This document shows, piece by piece, positions 1 to 9,022 of a DNA stretch of 64,000 nt. Position 1 is the first letter of the stretch. The number at the start of each line of letters is the position of its first letter. The DNA lies in assembly GCA_963668115.1 (NCBI GenBank), contig OY764147.1, positions 310,001-374,000 on the forward strand, written 5' to 3'. The DNA comes from Plut-88900 sp963668115 (GTDB lineage Bacteria > Chloroflexota > Dehalococcoidia > Plut-88900). The translations under genes were made by a program, and so were the position numbers. The notes below the pieces were generated by a model. That model was not told where the DNA came from. It saw only the letters and a list, made by a program, of their open reading frames with translations, and ran no database searches.

Positions 1-2
1 GG

Positions 3-212
3 CACCTAGACACGATGTTGAGTGAGCTGAACCCTCGGGAGAGGGAAGTGCTGGAGATGAGGTTCGGCCTCAGGGACGGCATGGAGCACACGCTGAAAGA
101 CATCGGGGAGGTGCTGGGGGTAACCCGGGAACGGGTGCGGCAGATCCAGAGCGCGGCCGTGGCGAAGCTGAACAGGGAGTCGACGAGGGAAATGCTGGAG
201 GGTTACCTGTAG
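3..212 (+). CDS. rpoD: Housekeeping sigma factor, C-terminal fragment (region 4)
   Basis: The reading frame is open from the left edge, so the gene is truncated at its 5' end; only about 69 codons are visible. They contain the sigma70 region 4.2 helix-turn-helix: LNPREREVLEMRFGL, then TLKDIGEVLGVTRERVRQI, the recognition helix that reads the -35 element. This spacing and wording are typical of the primary RpoD/SigA sigma factor rather than ECF factors. A strong terminator hairpin follows, so this is probably the last gene of its transcript. A group 2 paralog cannot be excluded because regions 1 to 3 lie outside the window. Confidence 0.88.
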   Translation, partial: HLDTMLSELNPREREVLEMRFGLRDGMEHTLKDIGEVLGVTRERVRQIQSAAVAKLNRESTREMLEGYL

Positions 213-259
213 GAACCGTGCGGCGATCCCGGACTCGCGTCCCTGTGACAAGAGACGAG

Positions 260-295
260 GGGTGAAGGCGCTGAGCGCTTTCACCCTATTCTTTT
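260..295 (+). terminator. Rho-independent terminator after the sigma factor
   Basis: A 12-bp stem (260-271 with 275-286, one G-U pair) closes a TGA loop and is followed by TATTCTTTT. It sits 48 bp after the sigma-factor stop and 36 bp before the next start, so it separates the two transcription units. Confidence 0.85.
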
Positions 296-331
296 GCAAA
301 GGCAGAAAGGAAAAGGAGCAAGGTATTCGCT

Positions 332-1219
332 GTGAACAATAGCCCGACAATTGCTCGTCCGACGTGGGTGTCGGCCGAGATGTTTCCGTTCGAGAGTCGG
401 TTCTTCACCACAAGAGATGGCCATTCGATGCACTACGTGGACGAAGGGTCGGGGAGCCCTATTGTCTTCGTGCATGGAAATCCGACATGGTCATTCGAGT
501 TTCGACACCTGATAGCCGGGCTTCGGTCCGAGTTCAGGTGCATTGCGGCGGACCACGTGGGATTCGGGTTGTCGTCACGCAGTAACCGTAGAGAGAACCA
601 CCATCCAGCGGCCCATGCGGATAGATTCAGTGAGCTGATGGAGAGTCTGGACGTTCGGGATGTGACGCTCTTCATGTCGGACTGGGGTGGACCTATCGGG
701 CTGGAGTTCGCGCGCAGGCACCCCGACCGGGTAAGCCGGATTGTGATTGCCAACACGTGGTGTTGGCCGGTGTCCCGGGACTTTCACTTTATCCAATTCA
801 GCTGCGCGATGCGGAGCTGGCTGGGACAGTTGCTTATCAAGAGGTTCAATTTCTTCGTTAACAAGGTCATGCCCAAGGCGGTCGGAAGTAAGGAGATTCT
901 TACAGCGGAGGTGATGGAACACTACCGGAAAGCTCAGCCGAAGGGTGGGAGGTCAGCATGCGCTGCATTGCCGGGGCACATAGTCGGGGCCTCGGACTTT
1001 CTTGGATCAATTTGGGAGGAACGGCAAAAATTCGTCAACAAGCCGGCCCTGATATTTTGGGGATTCCGTGACATAGCGTTTCGTAGAAAAGAGCTTGAAC
1101 GTTGGAAGCGGGAGCTTTCGAATTATACGGTAGAGGAGTTGGAGGATTGTGGCCATTTCATCGCGGAAGAGGCCCCGGAAAGAGTTTTGCCGATTCTTCG
1201 AGAATTCATGTTGAAGTAA
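332..1219 (+). CDS. Haloalkane dehalogenase-like alpha/beta hydrolase
   Basis: A 295-residue alpha/beta hydrolase with a GTG start. The oxyanion-loop motif HGNPTW is at 49-54. The nucleophile elbow reads MSDWGG, so the nucleophile is Asp117 followed by Trp118, the arrangement of haloalkane dehalogenases and not the Ser of esterases. Candidate acid and base are Asp247 (FRDIAF) and His275 (CGHFIAEE). In haloalkane dehalogenases the Asn after HG and the Trp after the nucleophile bind halide; both are present (Asn50, Trp118). Hydrolysis of a carbon-halogen bond is therefore likely, but fluoroacetate dehalogenase-like or epoxide-type relatives also use Asp, so the substrate is open. It stands alone between a terminator and the aspS promoter. 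Confidence 0.8.
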   Translation: MNNSPTIARPTWVSAEMFPFESRFFTTRDGHSMHYVDEGSGSPIVFVHGNPTWSFEFRHLIAGLRSEFRCIAADHVGFGLSSRSNRRENHHPAAHADRFSELMESLDVRDVTLFMSDWGGPIGLEFARRHPDRVSRIVIANTWCWPVSRDFHFIQFSCAMRSWLGQLLIKRFNFFVNKVMPKAVGSKEILTAEVMEHYRKAQPKGGRSACAALPGHIVGASDFLGSIWEERQKFVNKPALIFWGFRDIAFRRKELERWKRELSNYTVEELEDCGHFIAEEAPERVLPILREFMLK

Positions 1220-1253
1220 TCGGTCCGTGGTGGGTCGGGTGAACTAAGGCAGA

Positions 1254-1283
1254 TTGATATGGGTTCGGGGCTTAACCTATAAT
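1254..1283 (+). promoter_or_regulatory. Sigma70-type promoter of aspS
   Basis: TTGATA (1254-1259), an 18-bp spacer, then a consensus TATAAT (1278-1283). The expected transcript start is about 15 bases before the aspS TTG, leaving a very short leader. Confidence 0.75.
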
Positions 1284-1305
1284 TCCCCGCCGTGGGTGCT
1301 GGAAA

Positions 1306-3099
1306 TTGCTAAAGACAATAGGGTGCGGTGAGCTTCGGGCAGCGGACGCCGGCAAAGACGTTACGCTGGCCGGATGGGTGCATCGCCGAAGAGACCACGG
1401 AGGGTTGATATTCATTGACCTAAGGGACAGGTCTGGGGTGGCGCAGGTGGTACTGAACCCGAAGGAGTCCCCTGAGGCCCACGAAACCGGAACGCAGTTC
1501 CGCAACGAGTGGGTGGTGCAGGTGGAGGGAAGGGTAGGGGCGCGGCCGGCGGGGACGGAGAACCCGGACCTGGTGACGGGGGAGATAGAGGTCGGGGCGC
1601 GGGTGGTCAAGGTGCTGAATCCGTCACGGACGCCGCCGTTCTACGTTAATGAAGAGGTGGAAGTGGAGGAAGGGCTCAGGCTAAAGCACCGCTACGTGGA
1701 CCTGCGGCGTCAGAGGCTCCAGCGAAACATCGCCCTGCGGCATCGGGTGGTGAAGTACATGCGGGACTTCCTGGACGGCGAGGGTTTCCTGGAGATCGAG
1801 ACGCCGGTGCTGATAAAGAGCACGCCGGAAGGGGCCCGGGACTACCTGGTGCCGAGCCGGGTGCATCCGGGTAGCTTTTATGCGCTGCCGCAGTCGCCGC
1901 AGCAGTTGAAGCAGTTGCTGATGGTTTCGGGGTTCGAGAGGTATTTCCAGATTGCGCGGTGTTTCCGGGACGAGGACCAGAGGGCCGACAGGCAGCCGGA
2001 GTTCACTCAACTGGACCTAGAGATGAGCTTCGTGGACGACGAGGACGTGCTGGATTTGACCGAGTCGCTTTTTACAGGGTTGGTGGAATCGGTGACGCCG
2101 AAGATGGGTCTGACCAAGCCATTTCCGAGGTTGAGCTACGATGAGGTGATGAGGCGGTTCGGGACGGATAAGCCGGACTTGCGTTTTGGGCTGGAGTTGG
2201 AAGAGATCACGGATGTGGTGAGGGAGTCGGGGTTCAAGGTGTTTCATTCGGTGGCGGAGAGTGGTGGGGTGATAAAGGGGATGCGGGCGCCGGGGTGCTC
2301 GGGGTACAGCCGGAGGCAACTGGACGAACTTACGGAGTTTGCGAAGGAGAGGGGAGCCAAGGGGCTAGTGACGATAGCCCTTCAAGGCGAACCGGACTCG
2401 ACGGGGCGATGGGAAGCGGAGCAGGTACGGTCGGCGGTTTCGCGCTTCCTTAGCGAGGATGAACTGAATAGCATCATTGGCCGTCTCGGGGCAGAGGCGG
2501 GTGACCTACTTCTGATAGTGGCGGGAGATGAGAAGACGACGAATGCGGCCCTGGCGGCGTTGAGGAATGAGATGGGGCAGAGACTCGGGCTGGCGGACCC
2601 AGAGAAGCTGTCGTTCCTGTTTGTGGTGGACTTCCCGCTGGTGGAGTGGAACGAAGATGAGGGGAGATGGGACTCGACGCATCACCCGTTTACATCGCCT
2701 CGGGAGGGAGATATCGGGTTGATGGAGACGGAGCCGGGTCGGGTGCGGGCGCGTTGCTATGACATGGTCTGCAACGGGCAGGAGCTGGCAAGCGGCAGCA
2801 TCCGAATTCACGACAGGGAGCTGCAGCAGAAGGTGTTCAAACTGCTGGACTACAACGAAGAAGAGGCACAGGCGCGGTTCGGACACCTGCTGGAGGCGTT
2901 CGAATACGGGGCGCCGCCTCACGGGGGCATAGCGCCGGGAATCGACCGGCTGGTTGCGATCCTTGCGGGAGAAGAGAGCATCCGGGAGGTCATAGCGTTT
3001 CCAAAGAACCAGAGCGCAGTCGATGTGATGACGGATGCACCCGCGGCGGTGAGCCCGAACCAGCTTAGAGACTTGCACCTGAGGATAGTGTCGGAGTGA
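1306..3099 (+). CDS. aspS: Aspartyl-tRNA synthetase
   Basis: Charges tRNA-Asp in the cytosol. The 597-residue length matches the long bacterial type. Order: an N-terminal OB anticodon-binding fold (GWVHRRRDHGG), a class II catalytic core with motif 2 (FRDEDQRADRQPEFTQLD), the inserted GAD domain (residues about 290-420), and motif 3 (GIAPGIDRLVAILAG). The start is TTG at 1306; upstream in-frame options are lacking and the OB fold begins a few residues later. Whether it is discriminating or also charges tRNA-Asn cannot be told here; no gatCAB genes are in the window. A weak ribosome site fits the near-leaderless promoter. Confidence 0.97.
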   Translation: MLKTIGCGELRAADAGKDVTLAGWVHRRRDHGGLIFIDLRDRSGVAQVVLNPKESPEAHETGTQFRNEWVVQVEGRVGARPAGTENPDLVTGEIEVGARVVKVLNPSRTPPFYVNEEVEVEEGLRLKHRYVDLRRQRLQRNIALRHRVVKYMRDFLDGEGFLEIETPVLIKSTPEGARDYLVPSRVHPGSFYALPQSPQQLKQLLMVSGFERYFQIARCFRDEDQRADRQPEFTQLDLEMSFVDDEDVLDLTESLFTGLVESVTPKMGLTKPFPRLSYDEVMRRFGTDKPDLRFGLELEEITDVVRESGFKVFHSVAESGGVIKGMRAPGCSGYSRRQLDELTEFAKERGAKGLVTIALQGEPDSTGRWEAEQVRSAVSRFLSEDELNSIIGRLGAEAGDLLLIVAGDEKTTNAALAALRNEMGQRLGLADPEKLSFLFVVDFPLVEWNEDEGRWDSTHHPFTSPREGDIGLMETEPGRVRARCYDMVCNGQELASGSIRIHDRELQQKVFKLLDYNEEEAQARFGHLLEAFEYGAPPHGGIAPGIDRLVAILAGEESIREVIAFPKNQSAVDVMTDAPAAVSPNQLRDLHLRIVSE

Positions 3100-3140
3100 T
3101 GGGAGTCGGGGGGAGGGGCGTTGTCGGGGGTGGGCTGTGC

Positions 3141-3146
3141 TATAAT
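3141..3146 (+). promoter_or_regulatory. TATAAT -10 element upstream of tig
   Basis: Perfect TATAAT in the aspS-tig gap, 50 bp before the TTG start of tig. No good -35 at normal spacing (TTGTCG at 3121 would give only 14 bp), so only the -10 is called. Confidence 0.5.
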
Positions 3147-3196
3147 TTTCACGAACGGGAACTTAGCATTTCCGTAACCAAGGGAGTTCTCCACCT

Positions 3197-4540
3197 TTGA
3201 AAGTCACCAGCGAAAAGTTACCCGAAAGCCGCGTGCTTCTCACCATCGAGGTGGAAGGGGACGAGCTTGAAGGCACGTTAAAGAAGACGTACAAGAGCCT
3301 GGCGCAGCGGGTGAGGGTGCCGGGGTTCAGGCCGGGCAAGGCCCCGAGGGCCATAATCCAGAACTTCGTGGGCAAGGAAGCGGTAATTAACGAAGCGCTG
3401 CAAGACCTGGCGCCCGAGCTGGTCCAGAAAGCCATCGAAGAACAGGGGTTGGAGGCGATTGATACGCCGGACGTGGAATTCGAACCACGGGAGCCTGCAG
3501 TAATCAAGGCCACGGTGCCCCTGAAGCCAACGGTGGAATTGGGCGACTACAAATCGATAAGGGTGAAGCCCGACCCCGTAGAGGTAACTGCGGAGCAGTT
3601 GGACGAGGCTATGGAATCGGTGAGGGAGAGGAATGCGCCGTGGGAGCAAGTAGACAGGGCGGCGGCTTTCGGGGACCTGCTGACGATAGACGTGGATGGC
3701 CGGGTGGACGGGGAGTCGGTGATCAGTGAGTCGGGGTCTCCGTACCAGCCGAACCCGGACATGGACTTCCCGGTGCCGGGATTCTCCCAACAACTGGAGG
3801 GTATGGGGAAGGGGGAGTCGAAAGAGTTTACCCTGACCCTGCCGGATGATTTTAGACAGGAAGAGATCGCCGGAAAAGAGTGTGAGTTCAAAGTCACGGT
3901 TCAGGAAGTCAAGGCCAAGCTGCCGGGCGAGGTTGACGAAGAATTCGTGAAGGGACTGGACGGCGACTACGAGGACCTGGCCGACTTCCGGGCGAAGACC
4001 GCCGAGGCGCTGGAAGAGCAGACAAAGCAGCTATCTGACCGCAAGTTTGAAGAAGAGCTGATGCAGGCCCTCAAGGAAAAGGCCAGCATAGAGGCACCGC
4101 CCAACCTCACCGAGCGGGAAATCGACCACATGATAGTGGACGAGGCGCGGGCGATAGCGCAGGCGGGGCTGGAGTTCGGGAACTATTTGCGGGCCATCGG
4201 CCAGACACCGGAAGGGCTGAGGGATGCGAGGCGGGAGTCGGCGGAGAGCCGGGTGACGACATCGCTTATTCTCAACAAGCTGGCGGAAGAGGAAGGGATT
4301 GAGGCGAGTGAAGAAGAGATAGACGAGGAGATAAAAGAGGCCGAGGCGCAGGCCGACCCTGCCGACCCGGAGATTCTCGAACGGCTGCACAGCGATGAAG
4401 TACGGGGCAACCTCGGGAACCGGATCAGGCTGAGAAAAGCCGTTGAACGCATGAAAGAGATAGCCCAGCAGGGCCCGGCACTTGCGGTGCCGGGTGGCGG
4501 GGCAGTGAACGAAAACGAGGAGAAAGATGCGACCGGATAA
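3197..4540 (+). CDS. tig: Trigger factor, ribosome-associated chaperone
   Basis: A 447-residue protein that binds the ribosome near the exit tunnel and folds nascent chains. The N-terminal domain carries the ribosome-docking signature GFRPGKAP at 43-50. A central FKBP-like PPIase segment (about 150-245, with GDLLTIDVDGRVDGE) follows, then a long helical C-terminal chaperone domain rich in Glu and Lys. The TTG start precedes the typical MKVTSEKLPESRVLL opening. The 3' end overlaps clpP by 14 bp; the order tig-clpP-clpX is widely conserved, so co-transcription of folding and proteolysis genes is expected. Confidence 0.97.
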   Translation: MKVTSEKLPESRVLLTIEVEGDELEGTLKKTYKSLAQRVRVPGFRPGKAPRAIIQNFVGKEAVINEALQDLAPELVQKAIEEQGLEAIDTPDVEFEPREPAVIKATVPLKPTVELGDYKSIRVKPDPVEVTAEQLDEAMESVRERNAPWEQVDRAAAFGDLLTIDVDGRVDGESVISESGSPYQPNPDMDFPVPGFSQQLEGMGKGESKEFTLTLPDDFRQEEIAGKECEFKVTVQEVKAKLPGEVDEEFVKGLDGDYEDLADFRAKTAEALEEQTKQLSDRKFEEELMQALKEKASIEAPPNLTEREIDHMIVDEARAIAQAGLEFGNYLRAIGQTPEGLRDARRESAESRVTTSLILNKLAEEEGIEASEEEIDEEIKEAEAQADPADPEILERLHSDEVRGNLGNRIRLRKAVERMKEIAQQGPALAVPGGGAVNENEEKDATG

Positions 4541-5156
4541 CGTGATACCGATGATAATCGAGAGCGGCGCCCGGGGGGACAGGGCGTTCGACATCTATTC
4601 GCTGCTGCTGAAGGAGCGGATCGTATTTCTGGGCACGCCGATCACGGACCACGTGGCTAACCTGATCGTCGCGCAGCTTCTGTACCTGGAGCGGGAAGAC
4701 CCGGACAAGGACATCAACCTGTACATAAATTCTCCGGGAGGGGTGATCAGCGCAGGGCTAGCGATTTACGACACCATGCGGCTGGTACAATGCGACGTGT
4801 CCACGATATGCGTCGGGATGACGGCTAGCATGGGCACGGTTCTGCTGAGCGGGGGCAAGGCGGGGAAGAGGTTCGCATTGCCCAACTCGACCATACACAT
4901 GCACCAGCCTATGGGAGGGGCGCAGGGACAGGCATCGGACATCGAGATTGCGGCCAAAGAGATACTGCGCCTGCAAGACAAGCTGAGGAATATCCTAGCG
5001 GACAACACAGGCCAGGACTACGAAAAGATAGCCAGGGACACGGACCGGGACATATACCTGAGCGCGGACGAAGCGAGAGACTACGGCCTAGTGGACAAGG
5101 TAGTGGGTTCGGTAGAAGAGGCGAAAGAAGAAGCTAAGGAAGATAGCGCCGAGTAA
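4527..5156 (+). CDS. clpP: ATP-dependent Clp protease proteolytic subunit
   Basis: A 209-residue serine protease that forms the tetradecameric barrel served by ClpX. The triad is complete: Ser101 (GMTASMG), His126 (MHQP) and Asp175 (DRDIYLSADEA), with the same spacing as E. coli ClpP. The ATG start lies inside the end of tig and is preceded by GAGGAGAAAG, giving translational coupling. The short N-terminal region before IPMIIE agrees with the usual self-processed leader. clpX follows 30 bp downstream. Confidence 0.98.
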   Translation: MRPDNVIPMIIESGARGDRAFDIYSLLLKERIVFLGTPITDHVANLIVAQLLYLEREDPDKDINLYINSPGGVISAGLAIYDTMRLVQCDVSTICVGMTASMGTVLLSGGKAGKRFALPNSTIHMHQPMGGAQGQASDIEIAAKEILRLQDKLRNILADNTGQDYEKIARDTDRDIYLSADEARDYGLVDKVVGSVEEAKEEAKEDSAE

Positions 5157-5186
5157 CTTGGGCCTCGGGGCCCGGGCTGAGACTAA

Positions 5187-6512
5187 ATGCCCGACGAAAG
5201 AGACGGAAAACCGAGCTACGCCTGCTCCTTCTGCTCCAAGAGTCCTCCCGACGTCAAGAAGCTGATAGGCGGGCAGGCCGAGACTTACATCTGTGACAAC
5301 TGCGTGGCGCTATGCCAGCAGCTGATAGACGAAGATCGTAGTTCGGCGGGCAAGGACCTGGGGCCAGAGCAGCTACCGACTCCCCGGGAGCTCTACGAAA
5401 AGCTTAGCGAATACGTTATCGGTCAGTCCCGGGCTAAGAAGGTCCTGAGCGTAGCGGTATACAACCACTACAAGCGGATAAATAACAGGGGGTCGGGCGG
5501 AGAGGTGGAACTGGACAAGACCAACATCCTGCTGGTGGGACCCACGGGATGTGGGAAGACCCTACTGGCCCAGACCCTGGCCAAGATTCTCCAGGTTCCT
5601 TTCGCTATTGCCGATGCTACTACGCTTACAGAAGCCGGGTATGTTGGTGAAGACGTCGAGAATATTCTGCTGCGGATAATTCAGGCGGCGAACTATGACG
5701 TAGGGAAGGCGCAGCGGGGCATTATCTATATCGATGAGATAGACAAGATATCCCGTAAGAGCGAGAATCCTTCGATCACGAGGGACGTGTCGGGGGAGGG
5801 GGTTCAGCAGGCGCTCTTGAAGGTTATCGAAGGGTGTATTGCCAACGTCCCACCACAGGGAGGCCGAAAGCATCCTCACCAGGAATACATTCAGCTGGAC
5901 ACGTCCAACATTCTGTTCATCTGCGGCGGGGCCTTCGATGGGCTGGAGGAGCTGATAGAGCAGCGGGTGAAAAGAGACGTGATAAACATGGGGTTTACGT
6001 CGGCGGTGCGAGGGCATAGGGGCTCACAGGAATTATTGAACCAGTTGGAGCCCGAGGACCTGCTGAAGTTCGGACTGATCCCCGAGCTCATAGGTCGGTT
6101 GCCGGTGATGGCGGCGGTTGGGGCTTTGGACAAGGAGTCGCTGGTAACTGTATTGACTCAGCCGAAGAATGCCCTGGTAAAGCAGTACGAGCGGATATTC
6201 GAACTGGACGGGGTGGAGTTGGAGTTCAGTGAAGCGGCACTGGAACATGCCGCAGACATGGCGATAAGGCTGAAGACCGGGGCACGAGGATTGAGGTCGA
6301 TACTGGAAGAGGCGCTGATGGAGGCGATGTACCACTCTCCTTCGATCCCCGACGTTGTGAAGTGCTATGTGGATGAACAGGCGATGACGGGAAAGAGGTC
6401 GGCCACGCTGATTACGTCGGATGGGAGGGCGATGGAAGCGAGGGCCGATATGGATGACGTGGGGTCAGGGCTGAGGCTGGACACGGGGCTCGAGGAAGAG
6501 AAGACTGCCTGA
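5187..6512 (+). CDS. clpX: ATP-dependent Clp protease ATPase subunit ClpX
   Basis: A 441-residue AAA+ unfoldase that feeds substrates to ClpP. The N-terminal zinc-binding domain has Cys13, Cys16, Cys36 and Cys39. Walker A is GPTGCGKT (118-125), the pore loop GYVG is at 151-154, and Walker B is IIYIDEID with Asp183 and Glu184. The sensor 2 region GARGLRSILEEALME is present in the C-terminal part. The tail after about residue 405 is acidic and variable. It directly follows clpP; the gap to the next crotonase gene is only 19 bp, so readthrough into the lipid-type genes is possible. Confidence 0.98.
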   Translation: MPDERDGKPSYACSFCSKSPPDVKKLIGGQAETYICDNCVALCQQLIDEDRSSAGKDLGPEQLPTPRELYEKLSEYVIGQSRAKKVLSVAVYNHYKRINNRGSGGEVELDKTNILLVGPTGCGKTLLAQTLAKILQVPFAIADATTLTEAGYVGEDVENILLRIIQAANYDVGKAQRGIIYIDEIDKISRKSENPSITRDVSGEGVQQALLKVIEGCIANVPPQGGRKHPHQEYIQLDTSNILFICGGAFDGLEELIEQRVKRDVINMGFTSAVRGHRGSQELLNQLEPEDLLKFGLIPELIGRLPVMAAVGALDKESLVTVLTQPKNALVKQYERIFELDGVELEFSEAALEHAADMAIRLKTGARGLRSILEEALMEAMYHSPSIPDVVKCYVDEQAMTGKRSATLITSDGRAMEARADMDDVGSGLRLDTGLEEEKTA

Positions 6513-6531
6513 AGCAAAGGGGGGAGGGGTT

Positions 6532-7332
6532 ATGAGCGAAGATATCAGGTCTCATCTTTTGGTCGAAAAGAAGGGCCGCATAGCTTACGTGACGTTGAAC
6601 CGGCCCGAGAGGTTGAACGCGCTGACGGATGCACACTGGCAACAGTTGGCCGATGCATGGAGGGACCTGGATGACGATCCCGACGTATGGGTGATCATCA
6701 TCACCGGGTCGGGGGAGCGGGCTTTCTGCACGGGCCAGGACCTCAAGGACGTGGCGGCCACGGGACCCGAGGCCTGGGCGGGTGAATACTCGGTGAACAA
6801 CCCTCCCGGCCTGCCGCACGTCTACGAGATGTATATCTCCACGCCGGCCATAGCTGCAATCAACGGCTTCTGCATAGCCGGCGGGCTGGAAATAGCGTTG
6901 AGCTGCGACATAAGGGTGGCGGCGGAACATGCACAGTTCGGGTTGCAGGAGGTGAGATGGGGGATAATTCCCAGCGGCGGCGGCGTGGACAGGCTACCCA
7001 GGGCGATGCCTATGTGCATAGCCATGGAGTTGCTGTTGACGGGATCAAGGATAGACGCACAGGAAGCGTACAGGACCGGGCTGATAAACCGGGTGGTGCC
7101 TGCCGATCAGGTAATGTCTACAGTGGAGGAGATCGCCGAGAAGATCTGCCAAAACGGACCGCTGGCCGTGCGGGCGATAAAGGAAGCAGTCCTGCGGGGC
7201 TACAACCTGACAATGCCCCAGGCATTTCAGTTCGAAAAAGTCTTCAGCAGCATCCTCAACACCACCGAAGACTCGGTGGAAGGGCCGCTGGCTTTTTCTG
7301 AAAAACGACAGCCGCAATTCAAAGGCCGGTAA
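6532..7332 (+). CDS. Enoyl-CoA hydratase/isomerase family protein (first copy)
   Basis: A 266-residue crotonase-fold protein. The oxyanion-hole segments and both catalytic glutamates of true hydratases are present: Glu120 (AGGLE) and Glu140 (FGLQE), 20 residues apart as in rat enoyl-CoA hydratase. This favours hydration of an enoyl-CoA over isomerase or dehalogenase variants, though the acyl chain is unknown. A ribosome site GGGGAGGGG precedes the ATG. A second crotonase follows 57 bp later; the two are clearly related but diverged, and may act in one CoA-thioester catabolic route. Confidence 0.9.
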   Translation: MSEDIRSHLLVEKKGRIAYVTLNRPERLNALTDAHWQQLADAWRDLDDDPDVWVIIITGSGERAFCTGQDLKDVAATGPEAWAGEYSVNNPPGLPHVYEMYISTPAIAAINGFCIAGGLEIALSCDIRVAAEHAQFGLQEVRWGIIPSGGGVDRLPRAMPMCIAMELLLTGSRIDAQEAYRTGLINRVVPADQVMSTVEEIAEKICQNGPLAVRAIKEAVLRGYNLTMPQAFQFEKVFSSILNTTEDSVEGPLAFSEKRQPQFKGR

Positions 7333-7389
7333 ATCGGGGGCCGAAGCAGAAAAGGCCAAGCATCAAGGACGTTCGTCTCGGAGAGAGCT

Positions 7390-8175
7390 ATGCCACAGGT
7401 GATTTTCGAAAAGAAGGGCCGGATAGCATACGTCACGATAAACCGGCCGGAAAAAATGAACGCCCTGAACAACGAGGTGGTGACGGGCCTGAACTCGGCG
7501 TGGCACGAGATCGAGAACGACACCGAGATCTGGTGCACGATAGTAACGGGCGCGGGGGGGCGGGCGTTTTCGGCGGGGGCGGACTTGAAAGAGATGTCCG
7601 ACCGTAGGAAGGGGGATGGCAAAGGCGAAGGGATTCTGGCCGAGGTGCGTGCCTCGGGGTTCTGGCGCACGAGCGATCTGACCAAGCCGGTAATAGCGGC
7701 GGTAGACGGTTACTGCCTGGCTGGGGGGCTTGAGCTGGCGATGGCGTGCGATTTCATCATTGCGTCGGACAGGTCCCATTTCGGGTTGTCGGAAGTTCTG
7801 AGGGCGATCATCCCGGGGGGCGGGGGGACGCAGAGGCTGCCCCGCTCGATACCGTTCCGACGGGCGTTGGAAGTGCTGCTAACCGGCGACCGGCTTAACG
7901 CACAGCAGGCTTATGACTTGGGTCTAGTGAACAGGGTTGTCAAGCCCGAGGAAGTGATGTCGACCGCCGAGGAGTTAGCTAACAAGATCAATGCAAATGG
8001 TCCGTTGGCGGTGCGGGCGATCAAGCAACTGGCGTACCAGGGAATAGACATGCCGTTGGAGCAAGGGCTTCGGCTGGAGGAGCTGGTGTCGCAGAGGATC
8101 CACAAAACGGAGGACTCGAAGGAAGGGCCCCTGGCGTTTGTGGAGAAGAGGCAGCCGAACTACAAGGGGCGGTGA
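7390..8175 (+). CDS. Enoyl-CoA hydratase/isomerase family protein (second copy)
   Basis: A 261-residue crotonase. It keeps both hydratase glutamates, Glu115 (AGGLE) and Glu135 (FGLSE). The middle differs from its neighbour by a Gly/Lys-rich loop near 71-82. Both end in EKRQP followed by a Lys-Gly-Arg terminus, which supports descent from a tandem duplication. GGAGAGAGCT precedes the ATG. It is the last + strand gene before a block of minus-strand genes that converges on it. Confidence 0.9.
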   Translation: MPQVIFEKKGRIAYVTINRPEKMNALNNEVVTGLNSAWHEIENDTEIWCTIVTGAGGRAFSAGADLKEMSDRRKGDGKGEGILAEVRASGFWRTSDLTKPVIAAVDGYCLAGGLELAMACDFIIASDRSHFGLSEVLRAIIPGGGGTQRLPRSIPFRRALEVLLTGDRLNAQQAYDLGLVNRVVKPEEVMSTAEELANKINANGPLAVRAIKQLAYQGIDMPLEQGLRLEELVSQRIHKTEDSKEGPLAFVEKRQPNYKGR

Positions 8176-8184
8176 AGAGGAGGA

Positions 8185-8210
8185 GGGTAGGCACGAGACC
8201 TGCCCCTATG
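8185..8210. repeat. Dispersed intergenic repeat, GGCACGAGACCTGCCCCTA type
   Basis: A partly palindromic sequence between two convergent genes (GGTAGGCACGAGACCTGCC). The same sequence occurs in reverse orientation at 26733-26755, so it is a dispersed short repeat and not part of a gene. Confidence 0.5.
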
Positions 8211-8227
8211 CGGGATGAGTGAGAGCG

Positions 8228-8998
8228 TTAGGCGGTTCTAAACGAGCCCTCTATTTTTGAGGTGAGGTCTTGGGGTGGGGAGTCGGGTGATAGAGAGATT
8301 GCACCTTGGGAGAGGGCGGCGAGGGTCTCGACGAGGAGGGGAAGTTCACGCTTGACTCCCTCAGCGCGGATGGCCTGGAAGAGGGGTAGGTCTTCGCCTA
8401 GGGTGTTTTGGAGGTCGGTCACAGAGGCTTCACCGATTGCATTCCAATGATGGTCAAAGTCTTTGCCGCGGATGGAGTATTGGCAGTAGGTGATGGTCGG
8501 GCCACGGTCCAGTTCCTTGGTGACGAGGTGGATTTTGACGCCGCTGTGGGTCGCTCGCTGATCGATTAGCTGCCAGATTACGTCTTGCCATGTGCCGTCG
8601 GGGCCGTGGGGGGCAGCGGGGTGGAGGTTGATCATGGAGAACTTGCGGCATATTTCGGGGCTGACAATAAGCATGTAGCCGGCGAGGACGCAGAGGTCGG
8701 GGGAGAAGGGAGCAATGAGGTCAGAAACCTCGGCATCGTAGGCTGAGCGCCACTGGGACGGCGCCCCTGTCCATTGTCGTCGGAAGGTTCTGGAGGAGTG
8801 GTGGACGACGGTGAAGCCGAGGGAGTTGGCGAGGGCGAAAAACCGATCGCTGCCTTCGTGTTCGCCCGGGGCCCGGTTAGAGAAAACGAAACTGATCCTG
8901 GCCTTAATGCGGCCGTCGGCTATGGCCTGATGAACGGTGGATAGGAGGGCACGGGAGCCAAGGCCCCGGCCCGTGGAGAACCAGCCGAGGTTGAGCAT
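8228..8998 (-). CDS. Formyltransferase-family protein (PurN-like)
   Basis: A 256-residue protein with the formyl-transferase N-terminal fold. The phosphate-binding turn STGRGLGSRALL is at 8-19. The catalytic set of GAR transformylase is present as Asn124 and His126 (INLHPA) and Asp164 (LDRGP). It is longer than the usual ~200-residue PurN, with a C-terminal extension from about 205. It is not beside other purine genes; it is last in the efp-DUF1989-EthD string. It may be a PurN paralog that formylates another amine with 10-formyl-THF, so no gene symbol is given. Confidence 0.72.
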   Translation of the reverse strand: MLNLGWFSTGRGLGSRALLSTVHQAIADGRIKARISFVFSNRAPGEHEGSDRFFALANSLGFTVVHHSSRTFRRQWTGAPSQWRSAYDAEVSDLIAPFSPDLCVLAGYMLIVSPEICRKFSMINLHPAAPHGPDGTWQDVIWQLIDQRATHSGVKIHLVTKELDRGPTITYCQYSIRGKDFDHHWNAIGEASVTDLQNTLGEDLPLFQAIRAEGVKRELPLLVETLAALSQGAISLSPDSPPQDLTSKIEGSFRTA

Positions 8999-9022
8999 GG
9001 GGGGGTGGGGAGGGCGGTCGGG